Shown: one piece after another, positions 7,944-14,627 of the stretch | How positions within the stretch are numbered: position 1 is the stretch's first letter | Layout of the letters: each line of letters begins with the position of its first letter | DNA from: Solirubrobacterales bacterium | Lineage (GTDB): Bacteria > Actinomycetota > Thermoleophilia > Solirubrobacterales > Solirubrobacteraceae | Direction of reading: 5' to 3' | Length of the DNA stretch: 64,000 bases | NCBI GenBank assembly: GCA_019240115.1 | Contig: JAFAYV010000011.1 | Location: forward strand, 114,032 to 178,031 | The notes under the pieces: generated by a model | What the model was told of the DNA's origin: nothing | What the model saw: only the letters and a program-made list of their open reading frames with translations | The model's database searches: none | Made by a program: the position numbers and the translations under genes

Positions 7944-8813
7944 AACCTCGACCTCGGCGCCCGCGCGCCACACCCCCCGGGCCATCGCCTCGGCGCTGAA
8001 CGGCATCGCCACCGCGCCGTCGGCGCCGAGCGCGATCAGCCCGCCGCGCGCGCCGAGGCTCGCGACGTCGTCGAGCGTCGCGGCGGCGGCCGCGGCCAGC
8101 GCCTCGCCCGCGACCACGCGGCCGGCCAGCTGGTGCGCGGCGGCCGCGCGGATGAACGCCTCGCCGTCGCCGGTGCAGGAGACCGCCACGCGTCCATCGG
8201 CCCAGGTGCCGGCACCGATCAGCGGCGAGTCGCCGATCCGGCCCGCGGCCTGTCCGCGGGCGCCGCCGGTCGAGGTGGCCGCCGCCAGCCCACCGGCGCC
8301 GTCGAGGGCGACCGCGCCGACGGTGCCGCGGCCGTCCTGCACCAGGCGCCGTTGCTGGCGTTCGGTGATGAAGTAGGCCGGCGGGCGCTGCTCGATCCCG
8401 GCCGCGTCGGCCAGCGCATCGGCCGCCGGGCCCGCGAGCAGCACGTGGGGGCTGCGCTCGAGCACGGCGCGGGCGCCGGCGATCGGCGACCGGCTCGTGC
8501 GCAGGAGCGCCATCGCCCCGGCCGCTCGGTCGCGTCCTCGCATCAGCGATGCCGACATCTCGACGCCGCCGTCGGAGCAGAGGACCGATCCGCGCCCGGC
8601 GTTCAGGAAGTCGGCCTCGTCCTCCATGCACATGACGGCCGCCTGCGCGGCGTCGAGCGCGTCGCCGCCGCGGTCCAGCGCGGCGCCGCCGCGCCGCAGC
8701 GCCTCACCGAGCGCGCGCTCGATGGCGGCGGCCCGCGCCGCGAGCTCCGGGGCCCTCGCGCCCGCTCCCCCGTGCACGAGGATCACCGGTTGCACCCGGC
8801 GCAGGGTAGACAC
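7932..8813 (-). CDS. Isoaspartyl peptidase / plant-type L-asparaginase (Ntn hydrolase)
   Basis: A 293-residue precursor of the type 2 asparaginase family, which hydrolyses asparagine and isoaspartyl dipeptides. Residues 10-18 read VILVHGGAG, the family N-terminus. The autocleavage site is GRG|TVGAVAL, so Thr164 becomes the catalytic N-terminal nucleophile. STGG, GDSPLIGAGTWAD and SCTGDGEAFIR are the oxyanion and substrate-binding blocks. Subunits would be about 163 and 130 residues. GTG 8813 is the first available start, and GTG 8795 (VQPVILVHGG) is equally possible. The gene diverges from arsR with only 33 bases between, sharing the dyad at 8822-8839. Confidence 0.9.
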   Translation of the reverse strand: MSTLRRVQPVILVHGGAGARAPELAARAAAIERALGEALRRGGAALDRGGDALDAAQAAVMCMEDEADFLNAGRGSVLCSDGGVEMSASLMRGRDRAAGAMALLRTSRSPIAGARAVLERSPHVLLAGPAADALADAAGIEQRPPAYFITERQQRRLVQDGRGTVGAVALDGAGGLAAATSTGGARGQAAGRIGDSPLIGAGTWADGRVAVSCTGDGEAFIRAAAAHQLAGRVVAGEALAAAAAATLDDVASLGARGGLIALGADGAVAMPFSAEAMARGVWRAGAEVEVHAA

Positions 8814-8821
8814 GCGCTCTA

Positions 8822-8839
8822 GGTTAGTGATAACTTACC
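8822..8839. promoter_or_regulatory. Dyad in the asparaginase/arsR divergent promoter
   Basis: GGTTAGTGATAACTTACC is an imperfect 18-bp palindrome in which 14 of 18 positions match their complement. It lies 7 bases before the ArsR-family start codon. ArsR proteins commonly bind such AT-centred dyads over their own promoter, so autoregulation is likely. The arsR start has no Shine-Dalgarno sequence, which suggests a very short or absent leader. Confidence 0.5.
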
Positions 8840-8846
8840 GTTAGCC

Positions 8847-9176
8847 ATGACGAACGGTCCTGAGATGATGACCGCCCTCGGCGATCCAACGCGGCGCGAG
8901 ATCTTCGAGCGCCTGTCGGCGCGACCGAGTCCCGTCGGCGAGCTGGCGGCGAGCCTGCCGGTCAGCCGCCCCGCGGTCTCCCAGCATCTCCGCGTCCTGC
9001 GCGACGTCGGCTTGGTGCGCGATGAGCCGGCGGGAACGCGGCGGATCTACTCGGTCGACCACGCCGGCCTCGCGGTCCTGCGGACCTACCTGGACCAGTT
9101 CTGGAGCCGGTCGTTGACGGCGTTTGCAGCCCATGCGCAACGGGAGGAGACAGAGGACGATGCGAACAGCGATTGA
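8847..9176 (+). CDS. ArsR-family winged-helix transcriptional regulator
   Basis: A 109-residue protein consisting of one winged helix: ALGDPTRREIFERLS, then SVGELA-like PVGELAASLPVSRPAVSQHLRVL (recognition helix) and the wing DEPAGTRRIYSVD. No cysteine pair of a metal sensor is present, so it belongs to the non-metal branch that is routinely found beside SRPBCC proteins. It overlaps the SRPBCC gene by 17 bases and presumably controls the ArsR-SRPBCC-(YCII) transcript through the upstream dyad. Confidence 0.9.
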   Translation: MTNGPEMMTALGDPTRREIFERLSARPSPVGELAASLPVSRPAVSQHLRVLRDVGLVRDEPAGTRRIYSVDHAGLAVLRTYLDQFWSRSLTAFAAHAQREETEDDANSD

Positions 9177-9630
9177 GACGGTGCGCCGCCACGTGGTCGT
9201 GGCCACGGGCCAGCGACGGGCGTTCGAGGTGTTCACCGCGGAGATGACGAGCTGGTGGCCGCCCGACCACCACATCGGCGCGGCGCCGATCGAGGAGATC
9301 GTGATCGAGCCGCGCGAGGGCGGGCGCTGGTACACCCGCCACCAGGATGGCAGCGAGACCTCGACGGGGTTCGTCAGCGTCTGGGAGCCCTACGAGCGCG
9401 TCGCGCTCGCGTGGCAGATCGGCGCCGACTGGAAGTACGACCCGAAGCTGGTCACGACCGTCGACCTGCGCTTCGTCGCCGAGACGCCGGAGCGTACGCG
9501 CGTCGAGCTCGAGCATCGCGATCTGGAGGCCTTTGGCCCCGAGGCCGAGCGTATGCGCGCGATGTTCGAGGGCCCCGGAGCCTGGAACCGGACGCTCGAG
9601 GCCTTCGCGGCGGTCGCGGGACGGCGATGA
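9160..9630 (+). CDS. SRPBCC (AHSA1-like) domain protein
   Basis: A 156-residue helix-grip protein: VRRHVVVATGQRRAFEVFTA at the N-terminus, the TSWWPPDHHIG and EPREGGRWY segments, SVWEPYERVALAW, and the long C-terminal helix ending GAWNRTLEAFAAV. These pockets bind hydrophobic ligands; the ligand is unknown. ATG 9160 has GAGG at the right distance and overlaps the arsR 3' end. The gene ends in an ATGA overlap with the remains of a YCII gene, a common ArsR-SRPBCC-YCII order. Confidence 0.88.
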   Translation: MRTAIETVRRHVVVATGQRRAFEVFTAEMTSWWPPDHHIGAAPIEEIVIEPREGGRWYTRHQDGSETSTGFVSVWEPYERVALAWQIGADWKYDPKLVTTVDLRFVAETPERTRVELEHRDLEAFGPEAERMRAMFEGPGAWNRTLEAFAAVAGRR

Positions 9631-9929
9631 GCGTCGTCGTGCTCGCCCCGTGTGGTCCTCGGCGGCAGCATCATGGTCTTCGGCTACGCCTCGGCCGACG
9701 GCGTGGCGCGCGCGCCGCACCGCACCTCGCCGACCAGGTGGCCCGCGCCGAGCGCTTCGTCGCGACGGCACGCTGATCGCCTACGGGACCTTCGGCGATC
9801 CCCCAGACGCAGGGACCGATGTCGATCTTCACCAGGTGCGAGGCCGCCGAGGAGTTCGCATCGGGCGACCCATTCGTCGTCCACGGCGTCGTGGCCGGCT
9901 ACGAGATCCGCGAGTGGAGCGCGGAGGTG
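9627..9929 (+). pseudogene. Frameshifted YCII-domain protein
   Basis: The sequence after the SRPBCC stop encodes a recognisable YCII (DGPF) protein only if three reading segments are joined. The first contains HLADQVARAERFV, the second DGTLIAYGTFGDP, and the third FTRCEAAEEFASGDPFVVHG followed by VVAGYEIREWSAEV. The first and third are in the same frame and the middle one is shifted, so one loss and one gain of a base are needed; the first frame stops at 9776. The beginning is also poorly conserved. The position directly after ArsR and SRPBCC is where intact YCII genes often lie. Sequencing errors could produce the same picture. Confidence 0.7.
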
Positions 9930-10023
9930 GCCAGGCCGCGGCCAGATCGCCGCTCGGGCGCGACGACCGCTGATCGAGGTTGCGCGCGTCAAGCGGATCT
10001 CCCACGCAGACGACGGAGTCCGC

Positions 10024-10117
10024 GACGCGCCGGGATCTTCCCCTGCCGCCCCCCGGACGCGCCGGGATTCTCCCCTCCCGCCCCCGGACGCGCCGGGATT
10101 CTCCCCCCGCCGCCCCG
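10024..10117. repeat. 31-32-bp tandem repeat, three copies
   Basis: Three units beginning GACGCGCCGGGAT at 10024, 10056 and 10087 fill most of the spacer before the gamma-glutamyltransferase gene. Units end in C-rich runs of varying length. No product is expected from it. Confidence 0.85.
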
Positions 10118-10163
10118 GAGATAGGATGCGCGCCCCGTCGCACATCGATCGAGGAGGAAGAGC

Positions 10164-12038
10164 ATGCGACGCTCGCTCACGGCGCTGGTCGCCGCCGCGC
10201 TGGCCGCCGCCCTCGCCGCGCTGACCGCCACCCTCGCCCCCCTTGCCGCGCTGCCCTCGGTGGCGTCGGCGGCCCCGCCCCGGCGGCCCGCCCAGCACCC
10301 CCTCGCGATCGGCACCGGCGGCGCCGTGGCGTCGATGGACGTCGACGCCAGCCAGGCCGGGATCGACGTGCTCCAGCGCGGCGGCAACGCGATCGACGCC
10401 GCGGTGGCGACGGCGAGCGCACTCGGCGTCACGATCCCGTTCGTGGCCGGCCCGGGCGGCGGCGGGTTCATGGTCATCTACCTGGCCAGGACGCATCGCG
10501 TGGTGACGATCGATGGCCGCGAGACGTGCCCGGCGGCGTGCACCTCGACGACCTTCATCGATCCGGCGACCGGCATGCCCTACGACTACGACTACGCCTC
10601 GGCGCAGCCGCTGTCGACCGGCGTGCCGGGGATGGTGGCCACGTGGGCGCAGGCGCTGCGCTTGTACGGCCGGCGGTCGCTGGCGGCCGACCTGCAGCCG
10701 GCGATCGCCGTCGCCCAGCACGGCTTCCGCGTCAACCGCGACTTCCGCCAGCTCACCCAGTCCGGGCTCGCCGAGCTGCGGGCTTATCCGGCGAGCCGCA
10801 AGCTGCTGCTGACCACGTCGGGCAGTCCGCTGCCGCTCGGCCAACTGCTGCGCAACCCCGACCTCGCCCGGACCTATCGGCTGATCGCGCGCCACGGCGC
10901 CGGCTACCTGTACGACGGGCCGCTCGGCCGCGCGATCGTCCGCGCCGTCGACCACCCGCGGCTGACGCCGGGCACGCAGCTGATCACCCGGCCGGGGATC
11001 ATGACCGTCAACGACCTGCGCGCCTATCGGGCGAGGTCGCTGCCCTCGACGCGCGTCAGGTATCGAGGACTCGACATCTACGGGATGGAGCCGCCGTCGA
11101 GCGGCGGGTCGACGATCGGCGAGGCGCTGAACATCCTCAGCGGCTGGAACCTCGGCTCCGAGCCGCGGGCGCTGGCCCTGTATCACTACCTTGAGGCGTC
11201 GCGGCTGGCCTACGCCGACCGCGATGCCTGGGTCGGCGATCCGGCGTACGAGCGGGTGCCGCTCTCAGGGCTGCTCAGCCCCGCCTACGCGGCGACCCGG
11301 CGCTGCCTGGTCGGCGACCACGCGCTGACCTCGCCGCTGGCGCCCGGCCAGCCGTTCCCGCCGTTCGCGGGGACCTGCCCGGCGGCGGCGCCCGCCTCGA
11401 GCGTGCCGGCGACGACGGCCTCGCCCGAGCTCCACCACACGAACAACATCGTCACCACCGACAGGGCCGGAGACATCGTCGCCTACACGAACACGATCAA
11501 CTTCTTCGGCGGCAGCGGGATGACGGTCCCCGGATACGGCTTCCTGCTCAACAACGAGCTCACCGACTTCGACTTCGCCCCCGCGCAGCCGGGCACGTAT
11601 GACCCGAACCTCCCCGCGGGCGGCAAGGAGCCGCGGTCGAGCATGGGCCCGGTGATCGCGTTGCGCGACGGCAGGCCGCAGTTCACCGTCGGCGCGGCCG
11701 GAGGCTCGACGATCATCACGACGATCCTGCAGACGCTGATCAACCATGTCGACTTCGGGATGTCGCTGCCCGCCGCGCTCGCCGCGCCGCGGGTCAGCCA
11801 GACCAACACGAGCACCTCGCTCGCCGAGCCGGCGTTCTACCACAGCGCGCTCGCCCAGCAGCTGACCCAGCAGTACGGGGAGAAGTTCACGCTGGCGACG
11901 GGACCGGTGCTGCCGCTCGATCACTATCCGGGCGACGCGACGGCGCTGGCGCTGCTCGGCCACGGCCGCGTGGAGGCGATCGCCGAGCCCGTCCGGCTGT
12001 TCGGCGGCAGCGCGCTCGTCGTGCACCCCCGGAGGTGA
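10164..12038 (+). CDS. ggt: Secreted gamma-glutamyltransferase
   Basis: A 624-residue Ntn-hydrolase precursor that cleaves or transfers the gamma-glutamyl group of glutathione and related peptides outside the membrane. Residues 1-36 form a signal peptide ending ASA-AP. The large subunit has GGNAIDAAVATA and GPGGGGFM. The predicted autoprocessing threonine is Thr426 in LHHTNNIV, where relatives have TTH; Asn-Asn in place of Thr-His is unusual. The stretch NNELTDF, then PRSSMGPVI and GAAGGSTI, matches the small-subunit active site. Arg-type substrate residues in the large subunit fit the family. AGGAGGAAG lies 7 bases before the ATG. An insertion with three Cys residues precedes the cleavage site. 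The gene stands alone after a tandem repeat. Confidence 0.9.
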   Translation: MRRSLTALVAAALAAALAALTATLAPLAALPSVASAAPPRRPAQHPLAIGTGGAVASMDVDASQAGIDVLQRGGNAIDAAVATASALGVTIPFVAGPGGGGFMVIYLARTHRVVTIDGRETCPAACTSTTFIDPATGMPYDYDYASAQPLSTGVPGMVATWAQALRLYGRRSLAADLQPAIAVAQHGFRVNRDFRQLTQSGLAELRAYPASRKLLLTTSGSPLPLGQLLRNPDLARTYRLIARHGAGYLYDGPLGRAIVRAVDHPRLTPGTQLITRPGIMTVNDLRAYRARSLPSTRVRYRGLDIYGMEPPSSGGSTIGEALNILSGWNLGSEPRALALYHYLEASRLAYADRDAWVGDPAYERVPLSGLLSPAYAATRRCLVGDHALTSPLAPGQPFPPFAGTCPAAAPASSVPATTASPELHHTNNIVTTDRAGDIVAYTNTINFFGGSGMTVPGYGFLLNNELTDFDFAPAQPGTYDPNLPAGGKEPRSSMGPVIALRDGRPQFTVGAAGGSTIITTILQTLINHVDFGMSLPAALAAPRVSQTNTSTSLAEPAFYHSALAQQLTQQYGEKFTLATGPVLPLDHYPGDATALALLGHGRVEAIAEPVRLFGGSALVVHPRR

Positions 12039-12216
12039 TCAGCTCGGCGACGTCGGCGATCGGGAGTGCCCGACGCGATCACCCGCGGGCGCGGCGCCGG
12101 TGATGAGGCGGTGACGCTCCGACCTCGCGCTGCAAGGCGGTGCGCAGCGTCGGCTCTCGGATCGGTGGCCGAGCTCGAGGGCAGCCGTCCACGCGCTGAT
12201 CCCGGCCACGGTCAGA

Positions 12217-13674
12217 TCACCGAGGCGCGGGCCCGTCGACCGCCGGGACGCCCGAGCGCGACCCGCCGCGGTTCGTCGTCGCCGCATCGGCGAGCGCGAG
12301 GGCCAGCGCGGCCGCCACGAACGCCGCGATGACGATCAGCCCGTGGCGGAAGGCGATGGCGAAGTCGCCGCGGCTGGCGGCCAGCTCGGAGTAGAAGACG
12401 CTGCCGGTGATCGCGATCCCCGCCGAGGAACCGATGCGCTGGCCGGTCTGCAGGACCCCGCCGGCGCTGCCCGCCCGCTGCCTGGGAACTTCGGAGAGCG
12501 TGAGGGTCTGGTTGGGCGAGATCACCAGACCGCCGCCGAGCCCGGCGAGCAGCAGGGGCAGCGCGGTGTAGAAGCCGACCGCGCGACCCGGCTCGGCGTG
12601 CACCGCCACCCAGACGAGCGCGAGGCCGATCACGACCGTGGCGAGGCCGAAGGCGACGAGCTTGCGCCCGCGGCGCAGGACCTGGCGGCTGCCCATCGAC
12701 GCGGTGAGCGCCCCGCCGACCGCGAACGGCGTCGCCGACAGGCCGGCCTCGAGCGCCGAGTAGCGCAGTCCGATCTGCAGGTACTGGGTGAGGATGAAGA
12801 ACGTCCCGGTGAAGCCCGCGAAGTACAGCGCGCCGACGCCGTTGCCCAGCACGTAGGTGCGGATGGCAAACAGGTCGAGGCTGACGAGCGGCTCGCGGGC
12901 GCGCCCGTACCTGCGCTCGTGCACCACCCAAGCCACGGCGAGGACGACGGCGAGCGGGAAGAGCAGCGGGCGCAGCGGGCTGTGCCAGGTGCGCAGCTCG
13001 ACGAACGGGACCAGGATGCAGATCACGCACAGCCCGAGCAGGATCACCCCGAGCGGATCGAGCGCGGTCCGCGCCGCGGGATCGCGTGGCGCAGGCGCGG
13101 GGAGGTAGCGCCGGGCGAGGACGAGCGCTCCCGCTCCGACGGGGAGGTTGACGAGGAACACCGCCCGCCAGCCGTTGTGGGTGCCGAAGGCCGCGATCAG
13201 CAGGCCGCCGAGCAGCGGCCCGATCGCGGTCGAGACGCCGACCATCACGCCGAAGTAGCCGAACGCCCGGCCCCGCTCCTCGCCCTCGAACAGGGTCTGG
13301 ATGAAGCCGGTGATCTGCGGGGTGACCAGGCCGCCCGCGAAGCCCTGGACCGCGCGGGCGAGGACCAGGACGGTCGGCGACGGCGCCGCGCCGCAGACGG
13401 CCGAGGCCAGCGCGAACGCCGCCACGCCGGCCATGAACACCGTCCGTCGACCTTGTGCGTCCCCGAGGCGGCCCGCCGGCACGAGCAACAGCCCCAGGGC
13501 GAGCGCGTAACCCGACACGATCCACTGCAGCGCGTTGTCGGGCGCGTGCAGGCCGATCTCGATGCTCGGCAGCGCGACGTTGACGATCGAGACGTCCAGC
13601 AGGGTCATGAACCCCGCCACCAGGCAGACCGCGAGCGCCGGCCAGCGGTCGGGATCGGGCTCGGTCGCGCTCAG
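12217..13674 (-). CDS. DHA2-type MFS exporter, probable CTG start
   Basis: About 485 residues with 14 predicted membrane segments. Family motifs are TLLDVSIVNVALPSI in segment 1, GRLGDAQGRRTVFM in loop 2-3 and RAVQGFAGGLVTP. This is the drug:H+ antiporter-2 family, moving drugs or other amphiphiles out of the cell. The first ATG/GTG/TTG in frame is GTG 13620, which would cut into membrane segment 1. Eighteen codons upstream a CTG overlaps the TGA of the nucleoside hydrolase gene (CTGA), and the translation from it, LSATEPDPDRWPALAVCLVA, is exactly the usual N-terminus of this family. I therefore infer a CTG start with translational coupling. It is the last gene of the LuxR-nucleoside hydrolase-MFS operon. 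Confidence 0.85.
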   Translation of the reverse strand: MSATEPDPDRWPALAVCLVAGFMTLLDVSIVNVALPSIEIGLHAPDNALQWIVSGYALALGLLLVPAGRLGDAQGRRTVFMAGVAAFALASAVCGAAPSPTVLVLARAVQGFAGGLVTPQITGFIQTLFEGEERGRAFGYFGVMVGVSTAIGPLLGGLLIAAFGTHNGWRAVFLVNLPVGAGALVLARRYLPAPAPRDPAARTALDPLGVILLGLCVICILVPFVELRTWHSPLRPLLFPLAVVLAVAWVVHERRYGRAREPLVSLDLFAIRTYVLGNGVGALYFAGFTGTFFILTQYLQIGLRYSALEAGLSATPFAVGGALTASMGSRQVLRRGRKLVAFGLATVVIGLALVWVAVHAEPGRAVGFYTALPLLLAGLGGGLVISPNQTLTLSEVPRQRAGSAGGVLQTGQRIGSSAGIAITGSVFYSELAASRGDFAIAFRHGLIVIAAFVAAALALALADAATTNRGGSRSGVPAVDGPAPR

Positions 13675-14627
13675 TACCGCGCCAGGGTCTCGACGAGCAG
13701 GTCGAAGAAGCCAGGCGCGTCGGCGCGCACTCCGACCCGGCAGTTGGGCGGCGCTCCGCGGGCGACTCCCTCGCGACCGGCGATCCGATCGCCGGCGCGC
13801 CCCCGGCGCCGGTCGTCGCAGACGGTCATGCCGCGGGTCAGAGCTCCGTGCAGCTCGACGGCGACGTGCATCTCGCGCAGCTCGATCAGCTCGGGGGCGA
13901 TGAACGTCGCCACCGCGAGCGGATCGTGCAGCGCGGCACCCGAGGCGCCGAAGACCCGCTCGTTCGCGGCTCGTACGAACTCGATCAGATCGGCGACGGT
14001 CCTCGCCAGCCGACCGCCGAGCTCGCGGATCCGGGCCACCTCGACCGCAGTCGCGACCACCTGATGGGTGACGTTGAGGCCGAACATCCGCAGCGGCACG
14101 CCGCTGCGGAACACGACGTCGGCGGCCTCGGGGTCACACGAGATGTTGAACTCGGCGGCCGGAGTCGCGTTGCCGGTCGCCGTCGAGCCCCCCATGAGGC
14201 TGATCTCGACGAGGCGCTGCGCGAGCGGCGGATCGCGGACGAGCGCCGCGGCGACGTTGGAGAGCGGCCCGGTGGCGACGAGCACCAGGTCGTCGTGACG
14301 GCGGCTGGCCTGCAGGATGACGTCGATCGCGTGCTCCTCGATCGGGGCGCGACGCGGCTCGGGGAGCTCGGCGCCGTCGAGACCCGACTCACCGTGGATC
14401 TCCGGCGCGTGGCGCGCCTCGGCGACGAGCGGACGGGCGAGCCCGGCGGCGACCGGGATCTCCTGCAGCCCGGCGAGCTCGAGGATCTTCAACGCGTTGG
14501 CGGTCACCTTGGGCAGGCTCTGGTTGCCCGAGACGGTCGTGATCGCGACGACGTCGAGGTGCTGGGCCGCCAGCAGGATGGCCAGCATGTCGTCGTGGCC
14601 GGGGTCGCAGTCGAGCAGGAATCTCAT
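13671..14627 (-). CDS. Inosine/uridine-preferring nucleoside hydrolase
   Basis: A 318-residue cytoplasmic hydrolase that splits ribonucleosides into ribose and base. The N-terminal metal site reads DCDPGHDDMLAI (Asp6, Asp8, Asp12, Asp13), close to the canonical DTDPGxDD. Other family features are GNQSLPKVTANA, LVATGPLSNVA, SLMGGS, NISCDPEAA and ALHDPLAVA, which carries the fourth calcium ligand. ATG 14627 overlaps the LuxR stop as ATGA, so the two are translationally coupled. The sequence cannot show whether the downstream exporter and this enzyme share a substrate. Confidence 0.92.
   Translation of the reverse strand: MRFLLDCDPGHDDMLAILLAAQHLDVVAITTVSGNQSLPKVTANALKILELAGLQEIPVAAGLARPLVAEARHAPEIHGESGLDGAELPEPRRAPIEEHAIDVILQASRRHDDLVLVATGPLSNVAAALVRDPPLAQRLVEISLMGGSTATGNATPAAEFNISCDPEAADVVFRSGVPLRMFGLNVTHQVVATAVEVARIRELGGRLARTVADLIEFVRAANERVFGASGAALHDPLAVATFIAPELIELREMHVAVELHGALTRGMTVCDDRRRGRAGDRIAGREGVARGAPPNCRVGVRADAPGFFDLLVETLARY

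Noticed and set aside
12039..12216. Minus-strand frame with DLTVAGISAWTAALELG between ggt and the MFS gene.
   Set aside because: It reads partly protein-like but has no domain, and the upstream part overlaps the MFS gene end in another frame. It may be a remnant but cannot be supported.
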